A DNA stretch of 64,000 nt from Pseudomonas fluorescens (lineage in GTDB: Bacteria; Pseudomonadota; Gammaproteobacteria; Pseudomonadales; Pseudomonadaceae). A program made the translations under genes and the position numbers. Below the pieces are notes generated by a model that saw only the letters and a program-made list of their open reading frames with translations, had not been told where the DNA came from and did no database searches. Of this stretch, positions 35,287 to 44,798 are shown one piece after another. The stretch covers positions 3,411,001 to 3,475,000 of the forward strand of contig NZ_CP015637.1 of the NCBI RefSeq assembly GCF_001708445.1. Reading direction: 5' to 3'. Each line of letters opens with the position of its first letter. Within the stretch, counting starts at the first letter, position 1.

Positions 35287-37815
35287 TTATGGCGCGACCG
35301 GATTAGCCGCCACAGAGACTGTCTTCTTGCACGATGAGTGCTGTTCCCTGGTCCTCTGCTCGGCGGTGACGGGCGTCAGCGCCGCAGTGACCAGGCAGTG
35401 GGGCTCATCCGCGACTGTGTGCCCAACCGGTTCCTTGCTCACACGCTTGCTCGGCAACAGGAAGTGAGCCAGGGCCGGCAGCAGAACCAGGGCACCGACC
35501 ATGTTCCAGACGAACATGAAGGCCAGCAGCACGCCCATGTCAGCCTGGAACTTGATCGGCGAAAACATCCAGGTGGCCACGCCGATCGCCAGGGTCACCC
35601 CGGTCAGCATCACCACCTTGCCGGTGGACAGCAGTGCCCGGTAATACGCCTGCGACAGGCTTGTGCCCTGGCGCATATGCCCAAGCAGGATGCTCATCAC
35701 GTACAGCGCGTAGTCAACGCCGATGCCCACGCCGAGGGCGATCACCGGCAGGGTCGCGACCTTGACGCCGATGTTCAGCCAGACCATCAGCGCCTCACAG
35801 AGTACCGAGGTGAGCATCAGCGGAATGACCGCGCAAATCGTGGCGCGCCAGGAGCGGAAGGTGACCAGGCACAGCAGGATCACCGCACCGTAGACCCAGA
35901 ACAGCATTTCGCGGTTGGCCTGTTTGACGACAATGTTGGTCGCCGCCTCGATCCCGGCATTGCCTGCAGCCAGGAGGAACTGGACCTCGTCGGTATTGTT
36001 CGCCGCGGCGAATTGCTCGACGTGATCCACCAGGCGGCTGAGGGTTTGCGCCTTGTGGTCGGAGAGGTAGACGTACAGCGTCAGCAGGCTGCAGTCTTCG
36101 TTGTAGAGCCCGCGTGGTGCCCCGGCGGTGACCATGTTGAGCATCGCCTGGTTGTTCTGCAGCTCGTACCACTTCGGGCTGCCTTCGCTGAGGCCGACCA
36201 GCATGCGGCGGTTGAGCAGCGCCAGGGAATTGGTCGAATCGACACCCGGCAACGTGCGCAACTGCCAGTCGAGGGCATCGACCTTGTTCAGGATGTCATA
36301 GCGCGAACAGGCGCTGGCGGGGGTCTTGATCATGACCGCGAACAGGTCGCTGCTGGCGCCGTAATGCCGGGTCAGAAACGCGTCATCCTGGTTGTAGCGC
36401 GAATCGGCCCGCAGCTCGGGCGCGCCGGCATCCAGATCACCGACGTTCAATTGCAGGCTGACGATGAAGCCGAGCGTCGCCAGCGCCAGGCTCAGGGCGA
36501 TGCACAACGCCGCCCAGCGCCGCTGGGTGAACAGGTCGAGGAAACGCCAGAACCCGTGGCGATGCTGACCGGCCTGTTCAGCGTGCTCGCTTTTCAGGCT
36601 CAATCGCGCCGCACGGCGGCTGACCCCAACGTAGGAGAGCAATATGGGTAGCAAGATCAAATTGGTGAAGATCAACACCGCCACGCCGATACTGGCGATC
36701 ATCGCCAGGTCCTGGATCACCTGGATCTTGATGATCATCAGCACCGCGAAACCGACCGCATCACAAAGCAGCGCGGTGAGCCCGGCAAGGAACAGGCGGC
36801 GGAATGTGAAGCGTGCGGCGACCACCCGGTGCATGCCGCGCCCGATGTCCTGCATGATGCCATTCATCTTTTGCGCCCCATGGCTCATGCCAATGGCAAA
36901 CACCAGGAACGGCACCAGCACCGAATAGGGGTCCAGTTGATAATTCAGTAACGGCAGCAAGCCAAGCTGCCAGACCACCGCCACCAACGAGCAGAACACC
37001 ACCAGCAAGGTGCTGCGAATGCAGCGGGTGTACCAATAAAGCACGACCGTGGTGATCAGGATCGCCACGGCGAAGAAGATCAGGATCTGCCGCAGGCCGG
37101 CAATCAAGTCACCGACTTTCTTGGCAAACCCGGTGATGCGAATGTCGATGCTGTCGCTCTGGTATTGGCTACGCAACGCCTCCAGCTGTTGCGACAGCTG
37201 GGTGTAGTCCAACGCACGGCCATCCGGGGTGCGCTGTAACAGCGGCACTTGAATGATGCTCGATGCCTGGTCGAACGCCACCAACTGGCCGAGTTCATTG
37301 GACAGCTGCACATTGCGCCGCAACGCCGCAAGGCTCGCGGCGCCGCCATCGTATTTATCCGGAATGACCGGCCCACCCTCCAGGCCCGCTTCGGTCACCG
37401 CCACCCAACGTGTGGCCGGTGTCCACAGCGACTTCATGTACGCACGGTCGACACCGGGCAGCAGGTAGATCTTGTCGCTCAACGCCTGCAGGGTCTTGAG
37501 GTAGGCGCTGTCGTAGATATCGCCCCGCTTGTTGACCACGGCGATGCGCACCGCATTACCCAGCCCGCTCAGCTCCTTCTGGTGCTCAAGGTAGTTGGCG
37601 ATATAAGGCTGATGGGTGGGGATCATTTTTTCAAAACTGGCATTGAGCTCGACACGACTGGACTGCCAACCCAGCACCAACGTGGTCGCCAGACACAGCA
37701 ACAACACCCACAGGCGATGGTTGAACAGGGCTCGTTCGAGCACCGAGCCAGAACGCGGATCGAAGTCTTCGAACGCATTGGCTGGGGACTGGGGGAAATT
37801 ACCAGGAGACGTCAT
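35287..37815 (-). CDS. MMPL/RND-family transporter
   Basis: Large inner-membrane protein of 842 aa with about 12 membrane segments in two repeated halves, each with a large periplasmic loop. The N-terminal helix is LWVLLLCLATTLVLGW, and GVGIGVDYALYVMSIL is the typical RND motif in the second half. The ATG at 37815 has GGAGTGAGG upstream; the form from 37878 adds 21 doubtful residues. It starts 4 bases after the YCF48 stop. MMPL, YCF48, DUF1329 and DUF1302 genes recur together in Pseudomonas clusters for hydrophobic or aromatic substrates, probably as an envelope transport set. Confidence 0.87.
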   Translation of the reverse strand: MTSPGNFPQSPANAFEDFDPRSGSVLERALFNHRLWVLLLCLATTLVLGWQSSRVELNASFEKMIPTHQPYIANYLEHQKELSGLGNAVRIAVVNKRGDIYDSAYLKTLQALSDKIYLLPGVDRAYMKSLWTPATRWVAVTEAGLEGGPVIPDKYDGGAASLAALRRNVQLSNELGQLVAFDQASSIIQVPLLQRTPDGRALDYTQLSQQLEALRSQYQSDSIDIRITGFAKKVGDLIAGLRQILIFFAVAILITTVVLYWYTRCIRSTLLVVFCSLVAVVWQLGLLPLLNYQLDPYSVLVPFLVFAIGMSHGAQKMNGIMQDIGRGMHRVVAARFTFRRLFLAGLTALLCDAVGFAVLMIIKIQVIQDLAMIASIGVAVLIFTNLILLPILLSYVGVSRRAARLSLKSEHAEQAGQHRHGFWRFLDLFTQRRWAALCIALSLALATLGFIVSLQLNVGDLDAGAPELRADSRYNQDDAFLTRHYGASSDLFAVMIKTPASACSRYDILNKVDALDWQLRTLPGVDSTNSLALLNRRMLVGLSEGSPKWYELQNNQAMLNMVTAGAPRGLYNEDCSLLTLYVYLSDHKAQTLSRLVDHVEQFAAANNTDEVQFLLAAGNAGIEAATNIVVKQANREMLFWVYGAVILLCLVTFRSWRATICAVIPLMLTSVLCEALMVWLNIGVKVATLPVIALGVGIGVDYALYVMSILLGHMRQGTSLSQAYYRALLSTGKVVMLTGVTLAIGVATWMFSPIKFQADMGVLLAFMFVWNMVGALVLLPALAHFLLPSKRVSKEPVGHTVADEPHCLVTAALTPVTAEQRTREQHSSCKKTVSVAANPVAP

Positions 37816-37819
37816 AACC

Positions 37820-38923
37820 TCACTCCGAAGCGGCAGTGGCTGGCTGCGCAAGACGCTGCAGCCCGGTGAAACCAGCAACGATCAGGCTGCCATCGGCGGC
37901 CTCGATCACACTTGAAACAGGCTTGCCCAAGGGGTTGCCCAGTGGCAGCAGCGCCGCCCCGGTCTGCTCGCTGTTGCGAAACAGCGTGCCGCCCTGGTTG
38001 ACCAGCAGCAGCTGGCCGTCGGCCAGGCGGATGGAGTCGTTGAAGGAGATGGGTATGGGAACTGACAAGCGCTGGAAACTTGCGCCGGCATCGTGGGAGA
38101 CAAAGGCATTGCCCTTCAGGCCGGCGACCACCAGTGCGCCATCGGCGCGGCTCTGCAGGGTGAAGAAACTGCCTTCGTAGGGGCTGTCCAACTGACTGAA
38201 CGACAGCCCGTCGTCGTCCGAGCGCGCCAGGTAACCCTGCTCGCCAGCCAGGAACCAATGTGTGCCCTGCCGACTGATGGCGTACAAGTGCAAGCCGTTC
38301 GGGTTGGCGATACGCCCCATGAGCGACTGCCAGGTGGCGCCACCATCGGTGGTCAGCAGCGCCAAACCGTAGGCACCGACGATCAACCCGCGGCGGGCAT
38401 CGACGAATTCCAGGGCCAGGAAAGGTTTGTCTGGACCATCGGCGACAAGACGCTCGGCATTTTGTATCCGTACCAGTGCGGCATCCGGGTCGCTAGCCGT
38501 GGCCTGGTCCGCCTTGGCGGCGTCCAGTTCCAGCTGCGCCACGCGCACGCCGTCGAGCTGCAACGTCCAGTGCTCGCCACCATCCAGCGTCGCCAGCACC
38601 ACGCCCGCGTGGCCGACCGCCCAGCCCTTTTGTGCATCAACGAAGCGTACCGCCGTCAGGCTGACCGAGACCGGCACCGACGCCTGGCGCCAGGTTTGTC
38701 CATTGTCGTCGGAGAGCAGTATCAAGCCACGCTCGCCCACGGCCACCAGGCGTGTACCGGCACGCGCCAGGTCGATCAATACGCTGTTCTGCGCAGCCGG
38801 TACCCGCATGGCCGGGGTATTGAGCGGCACGCCCACCGCAGCCTGCCCCGCCAGGCACTGGCTCGTGACGAAGGGCAAATACAGGGCCAGGAGCAAAGCA
38901 CCCGCCTGACTGATTCTGTTCAT
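37820..38923 (-). CDS. YCF48/Hcf136-like beta-propeller protein, exported
   Basis: Protein of 367 aa with a signal peptide (about residues 1-25, ending near CLAGQA). Sialidase-like propeller repeats follow (SDDNGQTWRQ, LDGGEHWTLQ, TDGGATWQSL, SHDAGASFQRL). In plants and cyanobacteria the family assists photosystem II assembly; in Pseudomonas it is a periplasmic or outer-membrane partner of MMPL transporters of unknown role. It lies between the DUF1329 and MMPL genes in one operon. Confidence 0.83.
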   Translation of the reverse strand: MNRISQAGALLLALYLPFVTSQCLAGQAAVGVPLNTPAMRVPAAQNSVLIDLARAGTRLVAVGERGLILLSDDNGQTWRQASVPVSVSLTAVRFVDAQKGWAVGHAGVVLATLDGGEHWTLQLDGVRVAQLELDAAKADQATASDPDAALVRIQNAERLVADGPDKPFLALEFVDARRGLIVGAYGLALLTTDGGATWQSLMGRIANPNGLHLYAISRQGTHWFLAGEQGYLARSDDDGLSFSQLDSPYEGSFFTLQSRADGALVVAGLKGNAFVSHDAGASFQRLSVPIPISFNDSIRLADGQLLLVNQGGTLFRNSEQTGAALLPLGNPLGKPVSSVIEAADGSLIVAGFTGLQRLAQPATAASE

Positions 38924-38994
38924 AACCTACCTCGGACAAACACTCGTACCCCAAGGACATGCCGACGGGCATGCCCTTCACGCTCGGTTCAGGT

Positions 38995-40359
38995 TTAACG
39001 CACGCCGCGTCCGGCCATCGCCGCAGGCGAGAACTCCGAGGCCTTGTAGCGATCAACCGCGCGATACTGATCCGGCAATCCGGCGTAGACGTTCTGGATA
39101 AACCACGCCCCCGAAGTCAGGTCATAAAAACCCGAAGACAGTTGCACCAGGCCAGGCAGGTCGGGCAGTACGGACGGCAGGGACCAGAGGGTCTTGGCCA
39201 GTTGACCGCTGGCATCCCAACGGTCACCGAGCAGGGCTTGCCAGGTGTCTTCGTCGAGGTAGTAGCGGCCTTTGGGCAGTTGATGACGCTTGCCGGCGGC
39301 CAACGTCGACTCGACGACCCAGACGCGGTGCAACTCCCAACGCACGTAGTCAGGATTCAGATGGTGCTTGGCGAACAGGTCTTGCGGCTGGGCGGCGGCC
39401 TGCACCTTGTTGGTGTTGTAGGGAACATACATTTCCTGCTTGCCCACCAGTTTCCAGTCGAACCGGTCCGTGCGCCCGCCCCACACGCTCAGCTCATCGA
39501 ACGACATGACGCCAGCGGTGGACGGCGTCGGTGTATCGCAGCAGGCGTTGGGCAACGTGCGCACCCGGCGCTGGCCGCTCAGATAGACATGGGCCTGGGA
39601 TTTGTCGCCGTTGATGTTCTCACGCCCCAGGATCTGTTCGCCGGCACGAATCGCCGGGCCGAGATTGACGAAGCGCACCAGCCAGTAGTCGCCCGAGTAG
39701 TTTTCAGGGCCACCTTCCTGGAAGTAGTAAGGCATTTCCTGGGTCAACAAGCCGTCGCTGGTCATCACCTGGTTGCCGTCGGCCGTCATCAGATAGTGGC
39801 GGAAATGCCCCGCCACCGAGGTGCCGCGCCAGTTCAGCAGGTGGTTCCAGATGGCTTCGGTACCGTTCTGTGGAATCGGAAACGGGATCCCGCCATAGGC
39901 ACCGTCGGGGATCAGGCCGGCGCTGCTGTTGACCAGTTTGGCGCGGGTCGCATTCTTGAAGGTGTTGTCATACACCCACTGCGGCGCGGCCGCCGTGCGC
40001 CGGGTCGGATAGACATCGATGCGATAGGTGTCCGGGAAGCGCTTGAACAGCTCCTTGGTGCCGTCGCTGAGCTTGTCGGCGTACTTCGCCACGTTTTGCG
40101 CGGTGATGCTGTACAAGGGTTTGTCCGCGGCAAACGGATCGCTGCGCTTGCCCCCCGGAACGTAGGCCGGATCGACCTTGGTGTAGCCACCGTCCCAGGC
40201 GGGAATGCTGCCATCGGCATTGCCTGCTTTCTCGGCACCAAAGGGCGTCAGGGTCTTGCCCAGTGCGGCGGCTTGTTCGGCGCTGGCGGCCAGCGTCATC
40301 GGCGCGGCAACAGCCAGCAGGGTCAAGCACAAGGCCTTTAGAGTGAACTGAATGGTCAT
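38995..40359 (-). CDS. DUF1329 outer-membrane-associated lipoprotein-like protein
   Basis: Protein of 454 aa with a signal peptide (LKALCLTLLAVAAPMTLAAS, cleavage near residue 25). The DUF1329 body includes FPIPQNGTEAIWNHLLNWRG, PNACCDTPTP and YVPYNTNK. This family has a LolB/LppX-like fold and is thought to handle hydrophobic ligands. It follows the DUF1302 gene by 12 bases; the pair is almost always found together. Confidence 0.88.
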   Translation of the reverse strand: MTIQFTLKALCLTLLAVAAPMTLAASAEQAAALGKTLTPFGAEKAGNADGSIPAWDGGYTKVDPAYVPGGKRSDPFAADKPLYSITAQNVAKYADKLSDGTKELFKRFPDTYRIDVYPTRRTAAAPQWVYDNTFKNATRAKLVNSSAGLIPDGAYGGIPFPIPQNGTEAIWNHLLNWRGTSVAGHFRHYLMTADGNQVMTSDGLLTQEMPYYFQEGGPENYSGDYWLVRFVNLGPAIRAGEQILGRENINGDKSQAHVYLSGQRRVRTLPNACCDTPTPSTAGVMSFDELSVWGGRTDRFDWKLVGKQEMYVPYNTNKVQAAAQPQDLFAKHHLNPDYVRWELHRVWVVESTLAAGKRHQLPKGRYYLDEDTWQALLGDRWDASGQLAKTLWSLPSVLPDLPGLVQLSSGFYDLTSGAWFIQNVYAGLPDQYRAVDRYKASEFSPAAMAGRGVR

Positions 40360-40371
40360 GCGCGAATCCTC

Positions 40372-42051
40372 TTAGAACGTGGTCTTGACGGAGAAGGCCA
40401 GGTAATCCCGGTCCTTCAACGACTGCTTGTAAGTGAACTGGCTGGCGGCGTTGAGGCTGGTGTCCTCGGGACCGTAGTAGTGCGTGTAGGTCAGCCCCAC
40501 GGTCACTTGGTCCAGGTAGGTGGCGGAGACGCCGATGTTCATGTCCCCTCCTCTATCGGGACCAAACCCGCTGATCACCGCCGACTTGCCCATGGGGAAA
40601 TAGCTGATGCCCAGCGGCACGCTGATATCGATGCCGGGGAAGAACTGGCGATAGGTGGGCGTGTACACCAGCTTCAAGCCCAGGCCATCGTCGGTGGCGT
40701 TGGGGTCGAGGGCTGCGCGGTTCCGGGTCACGGCCAGCAGGCGGTTCCAGGCCACTTCCCCTGTCAGGTTGGCTTCATTGGAAACGAAGGAAGGGCCCAG
40801 CGATGCCAGGACGTTGAGGTTGACATGGGCCGTCCGGCCAACCGCGTACAAGGCGTTATCGTTGTTGTCCGCCTCAACGCCCGGCAGGACGGTCTGGGCG
40901 TTGGACACCAGCGGCATGTTCCAGCGCATCGATGCCTCGCCGGCAAAGCTGTACTCGTCCACGGAGGTCGCGAAACTGGCGCCCAGGACACGGATATCTT
41001 CCGGGTAGACCCAGGAATACTCGCCGATTTGCCCAGTACTGAAGTTCGGCCCGGTGGCATTCGGTTTCAAATACAACGTGGGCGTTTTCTCGTGATACTG
41101 CAGCGCGTACAGGCCGTAATCCGTCGTCCCGGTGTTGAACTTGAGCTGCAGGCCGCCCTGGCCGGAGTCCCTGGCTTTCTTATCCTTGCCATGGAAAAAA
41201 GCCGCCGGGCTATTGGCATTACCGCCAAGGACATCCGGGAACGGCCCGCCCGTGATCAGCCGTTCATTGCCCTCGCCGATGGTATCGCTGGTGGAGAAAT
41301 AGCTGCCGGCGCCCGGCAAGCGGGTGGCCTCCCACTCCAGTTGGTAGAAGGCGCCCAATGACACACTGTCGGTCAGTTGGTAGGCGGTCGAGAGCTGGTT
41401 GACCGGCCGGGTGATTTCCTTGAACTGAGTGTTGGGCACCGATTGCGCCTTGACCACGTCCACCGGCGCCATGGCACCGGCGATGCCGTTACTACCGAAG
41501 AACAGGCTCTCGCCCCAGATAAGGCCGTGGCGCCCCGCGCGAACCGATAAGGCACGGTCGGCCAGGGTACCGTTCCAGTAGACAAAGGCATCCAGCAGTT
41601 CGCCATCGCCACCATGCAGATGACGCGTGTCACTGGTGAACTCGTCGAAGCCCACCGAACGCTGGTTGGCACTGGCCGCGTCGTGGTTGTCGTTGCGTTC
41701 CTGGTAAACGGTGTCGTACCAGGCTGCACCGCTCACCCGCGCGCCGAAGTCGCGATAACCGATGTCCAGTTCGGAAAGGATATCCAGGCGATCGGAAATC
41801 AGCCCCTTTTTGAAGTTGTGATCGCCGTCGTTCTGGTTCAGCGCCGTCTGCCCCTCGCTGAGCTTGCTGCTGGGGTCCTTCAGGCGCCAGGCCGCGCTGT
41901 ACTTGAGCGTATTGTCCCAACGCAAGCTGAGATCGGGATTGCCGGTATCGATCTGAAATGCCTGGGCGGCCGTGGCGCCGAGTCCCAGGCTGGCCGCAAG
42001 GGTCAGGGTGAAAGGGACGCGCCGCGACGCAGCGATCTTACGAGTAGCCAT
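40372..42051 (-). CDS. DUF1302 outer-membrane protein (porin-like)
   Basis: Protein of 559 aa with a signal peptide (cleavage near ATAAQAFQ). Many amphipathic beta strands follow, and it ends in a C-terminal aromatic (VKTTF) as outer-membrane barrels do. DUF1302 proteins act as channels for hydrophobic compounds in degradation clusters. An AT-rich leader with GAGGG precedes the ATG. First gene of the DUF1302, DUF1329, YCF48, MMPL set, 127 bases downstream of the flavin hydroxylase gene. Confidence 0.87.
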   Translation of the reverse strand: MATRKIAASRRVPFTLTLAASLGLGATAAQAFQIDTGNPDLSLRWDNTLKYSAAWRLKDPSSKLSEGQTALNQNDGDHNFKKGLISDRLDILSELDIGYRDFGARVSGAAWYDTVYQERNDNHDAASANQRSVGFDEFTSDTRHLHGGDGELLDAFVYWNGTLADRALSVRAGRHGLIWGESLFFGSNGIAGAMAPVDVVKAQSVPNTQFKEITRPVNQLSTAYQLTDSVSLGAFYQLEWEATRLPGAGSYFSTSDTIGEGNERLITGGPFPDVLGGNANSPAAFFHGKDKKARDSGQGGLQLKFNTGTTDYGLYALQYHEKTPTLYLKPNATGPNFSTGQIGEYSWVYPEDIRVLGASFATSVDEYSFAGEASMRWNMPLVSNAQTVLPGVEADNNDNALYAVGRTAHVNLNVLASLGPSFVSNEANLTGEVAWNRLLAVTRNRAALDPNATDDGLGLKLVYTPTYRQFFPGIDISVPLGISYFPMGKSAVISGFGPDRGGDMNIGVSATYLDQVTVGLTYTHYYGPEDTSLNAASQFTYKQSLKDRDYLAFSVKTTF

Positions 42052-42178
42052 CGAAGTAACCCTCTTTATTGTTTTTGTATGTCAGTTCTTCAGGTGAAAC
42101 AGCGCCCACGGACGAACCGGGCCAAGCCTGCACAGGCATAAAGCATCCGTGGGAGCGCGAATTCGGTCTTGCCGGGCC

Positions 42179-43303
42179 TTAGATGGGCTCTGCCGTGACT
42201 TCGAGCATCCGCCTGACCAGGCCGATCCGGTCGAAGCCGCTGTCGTGGGTCATTTCCTTGTCACCGGCCAGCACCGAGCTTTCGCTGATGAATTTGCAGC
42301 GCTCGTATCGGCGCGCCATGAAGCGTTCGAGCTGCTGTTCGACGCTGCCGTCGGCGACCAGCTCTTCGCCGAGCACCACGGCATCTTCAATGGCCATGCC
42401 AGCGCCCTGGCCCAGGTGCGGCGTCGTGGCGTGCACCGCGTCGCCAATCAGCACGACACGGCCGCGGTACCAGGGCTCGCTGACGAACACCACCTCCAGC
42501 GGCTTGTAGACCACCTGGTCGCTGTCGAGGATCTGCTCGCGCAGTTCACCGATCAGCCCGGTGAAACCGTTCAGGCGCTGGCGCATCTGGGTCGCCAGCG
42601 TGGCGGCATCCATCCTCGGGTTGGCGGGTTCATGAGAGGTGACGAACAGGTACATCTGGTCGCGTCCCAGCGGCACCAGCCCGGCATTGCCGGCGGGGCC
42701 TTGGAAGGTCGCCAGGTGATCGATTCCAGCCGCGCGTGGGAAGTTGTAGCGCCACACCGACTGGCCGGTGAAACGCGGCCGGTACTGCTCACCGAACAGC
42801 AAACCGCGTATTCGCGAGTACAGGCCATCGGCGCCTACCACCAGGTCGTAACAATCGCGACTGCCATCGGTGAGCAGCACATCAACGCCCTCGTCCACCT
42901 GCTCCAGGCTTTGCACGCTCAGGCCCAGGCGAATCGAAGCACCCAGGGCAATCGTGGTTTCGCTGAGGACTTGATGCAGGGCCAGGCGCGAGATGCCGAC
43001 GTTGGCCGGATACTCGGGGCCCGCCAGGCGTTGGCCGGGAATTCGCGCCAGCTGTTCACCGGCCGTGGTATTGATGGTCACATCCTCGAACGCGTAGGCA
43101 GCGTCCAGGTAACCGTCCAACACACCCAACTTGGCCATCTCACGCACAACGTTGCTCTGCTGGATGATGCCGACACCGTAGACTGTCCACTGCGTCTTGA
43201 GCTCGACCAGGTCGACTTCGATAGCCTGGCGACGCAACGCGATTGCGGCGCACAATCCACCGATACCACCACCGACGATAAGCACCTTTTTCACTGCGTT
43301 CAT
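42179..43303 (-). CDS. FAD-dependent aromatic hydroxylase (FdeE-like candidate)
   Basis: Class A flavin monooxygenase of 374 aa. The motifs are VLIVGGGIGGLCAAIALRR, GADGLYSRIRGLLF and GDAVHATTPHLGQGAGMAIEDA. The ATG at 43303 (MNAVKKV) is preferred over 43333, which adds only MNNKNKSETS from the leader. A nod-box-like site lies about 130 bases upstream. Together with the Rieske ferredoxin and extradiol dioxygenase just upstream, it would hydroxylate a phenolic ring before cleavage. In Herbaspirillum, FdeE 8-hydroxylates naringenin; equivalence here is inferred from layout and regulator type. Confidence 0.82.
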   Translation of the reverse strand: MNAVKKVLIVGGGIGGLCAAIALRRQAIEVDLVELKTQWTVYGVGIIQQSNVVREMAKLGVLDGYLDAAYAFEDVTINTTAGEQLARIPGQRLAGPEYPANVGISRLALHQVLSETTIALGASIRLGLSVQSLEQVDEGVDVLLTDGSRDCYDLVVGADGLYSRIRGLLFGEQYRPRFTGQSVWRYNFPRAAGIDHLATFQGPAGNAGLVPLGRDQMYLFVTSHEPANPRMDAATLATQMRQRLNGFTGLIGELREQILDSDQVVYKPLEVVFVSEPWYRGRVVLIGDAVHATTPHLGQGAGMAIEDAVVLGEELVADGSVEQQLERFMARRYERCKFISESSVLAGDKEMTHDSGFDRIGLVRRMLEVTAEPI

Positions 43304-43432
43304 GCTTGTCTCACTCTTATTCTTGTTATTCACGCAAGCGTTCTGCCGGAGCGATCCGAAGCCTCACTACCGGCTGTTTCTGCACGCATTCGCTAGCGCG
43401 TTGTGCTCACTTTCTCGGCAAAGCAGGCGTTT

Positions 43433-43477
43433 GACTAATCGCATGTAGGGATACGATGTATCAGCAACCGCGATACG
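43433..43477 (-). promoter_or_regulatory. nod-box-like operator 1 (upstream of hydroxylase gene)
   Basis: Two ATC-N9-GAT units, at 43460-43474 and 43438-43452, are separated by exactly 7 bases. Both units are perfect in this copy. The site overlaps the last codons of the Rieske ferredoxin gene and is about 130 bases from the hydroxylase start. Flanking bases (GCGATTAGTC at the gene-proximal end) are shared with the other two sites. ATC-N9-GAT is the known core of NodD-bound nod boxes. Confidence 0.75.
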
Positions 43478-43844
43478 TTGACTCAGGTGCACACGCCTCC
43501 AATTGACCCGCTTCAAGCACCAGCCAATCGGCCTGCGCCTGCCATTTCAAAGCCGTCAGGTGCTCGCCCAGACACGGCCCGTAGACGCACAGGCCACTGT
43601 CCGGAAGGAAGCGGGCACCATGGGCGTAACAGACAATCTGGCTGCCATCGACGCTGAGAAAACGGTCCTTGCGGTACTCCAGGCGCACCTCCAGGTGCGG
43701 GCAACTGTTGCGATAAACCCGCACCTCGCCGTCATGGCGCAGCGCAAACACGCTGTCCTTTCCCGTGCCCAGGGGATCGAACCCACGGGACTGCCCTTCG
43801 AGCAGTTCATCCAGGCGACATAGCGCAATCACGTCGTGACTCAT
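43461..43844 (-). CDS. Rieske-type [2Fe-2S] ferredoxin-like protein
   Basis: Protein of 127 aa. The Rieske ligands are C-P-H in SCPHLEVRLEY and C-Y-A-H in IVCYAHGARF. There is no oxygenase domain, so it is an electron carrier or a stand-alone Rieske protein. It follows the dioxygenase gene by 15 bases if it begins at the ATG at 43844; a GTG overlapping the dioxygenase stop (TGAGTG) is an alternative. Small Rieske proteins next to extradiol dioxygenases can keep the active-site iron reduced. Confidence 0.83.
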   Translation of the reverse strand: MSHDVIALCRLDELLEGQSRGFDPLGTGKDSVFALRHDGEVRVYRNSCPHLEVRLEYRKDRFLSVDGSQIVCYAHGARFLPDSGLCVYGPCLGEHLTALKWQAQADWLVLEAGQLEACAPESTYRGC

Positions 43845-43859
43845 GGACGAAATCCGCAC

Positions 43860-44798
43860 TCAGGCCTGCTTGGGCGGCGGGCCGCTGGGGAACCATTTTT
43901 CCCGGGACGTGAACAGGAACAACTGCGAGTTATCCGCCGACAACGGCGCCTGACGCGCTTGCCAGGCGTCATCGTGCTTGTCCATGTCGGCGTCGTATTC
44001 GATGTGGCAGCCCAGCGGGCTGTTGAAGTACCAGAACCAGTTGGAGCCGAAGAGGTGACGGCCCGGCCCCCAGAAACTGGTCCAGCCTTGCTGTTCGAAA
44101 CGGCGCCCGGCCAGCAGCACTTCCGTGCCGCTGCCCATGTGAAAGGTGAAGTGCTCGCAACCCTTCATGTGCGGTGGCGTCTGGATCATGAACAGGCAAT
44201 GGTGGTCATCGGAACCGGCTGGACGCATGAACGGGCCGGCGCCCACGAAGGTGTCGGTGGTCGTGAAGCCCAGGCGTTTGTAAAAGGCCTCGGCCTTGGC
44301 CGCATCCGGCACGAAATACACCACGTGGGAAAGGGTGCGTGGCAGGGCCTGCATGTCGGGGGTGATGCCCGGTTGGTTGACCGGACGCTGGGGAGCATGG
44401 CCCGGCGCATTGGTCAGGTCGGCTGGCGCGCTGTAGGGGCGCCGTACACTGATCTGGAAACCCAGGGCAAACCCCATATCGTCCACACTGTGCACCGAAC
44501 CATCCGCGCCACGGGTCACCAGGCGATCGCGCCCCAACTCATCGGCGATGGCCTCAAGATCAGCGACGCTGGCCACGCCATAAATGGTTTCACGAATCGA
44601 GGGCGCTGGCCCGATGGCCGCCGGCAGACGGGCATCGTCAGCACGACGGATAATCACGGCCGTGCCGTCGAGGGCTTCAAAACGGCCGCCCTCGCTGTCG
44701 ACATCGACAGGTTGCAGGCCATAGTCACGCAGGCAATGGGTACAGGCTTGAATGTCGTCGACGCCAAAAATCAAGGCATCAAGGCCAATGATGTTCAT
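43860..44798 (-). CDS. VOC-family extradiol dioxygenase (FdeC-like candidate)
   Basis: Two-domain vicinal oxygen chelate protein of 312 aa, like type I extradiol dioxygenases. The first domain (residues 1-120) is degenerate. The C-terminal domain carries the likely Fe ligands: His in LSHVVYFVPD, His in DDHHCLFMIQTP and Glu in GCHIEYDADMD. The ATG at 44798 (MNIIGLD) has GGAGTGG upstream; the longer frame from 44900 has no family support. Such enzymes open a catechol or trihydroxy ring next to a hydroxyl. A nod-box-like site lies 141 bases upstream. Confidence 0.83.
   Translation of the reverse strand: MNIIGLDALIFGVDDIQACTHCLRDYGLQPVDVDSEGGRFEALDGTAVIIRRADDARLPAAIGPAPSIRETIYGVASVADLEAIADELGRDRLVTRGADGSVHSVDDMGFALGFQISVRRPYSAPADLTNAPGHAPQRPVNQPGITPDMQALPRTLSHVVYFVPDAAKAEAFYKRLGFTTTDTFVGAGPFMRPAGSDDHHCLFMIQTPPHMKGCEHFTFHMGSGTEVLLAGRRFEQQGWTSFWGPGRHLFGSNWFWYFNSPLGCHIEYDADMDKHDDAWQARQAPLSADNSQLFLFTSREKWFPSGPPPKQA

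Noticed and set aside
38959..40341. 460-codon plus-strand ORF
   Set aside because: Antisense to the DUF1329 gene.
42140..42175. Possible degenerate REP element (GTGGGAGCGCGAATTCGG...)
   Set aside because: Only one weak half resembles Pseudomonas REP sequences and no clear partner stem was found.
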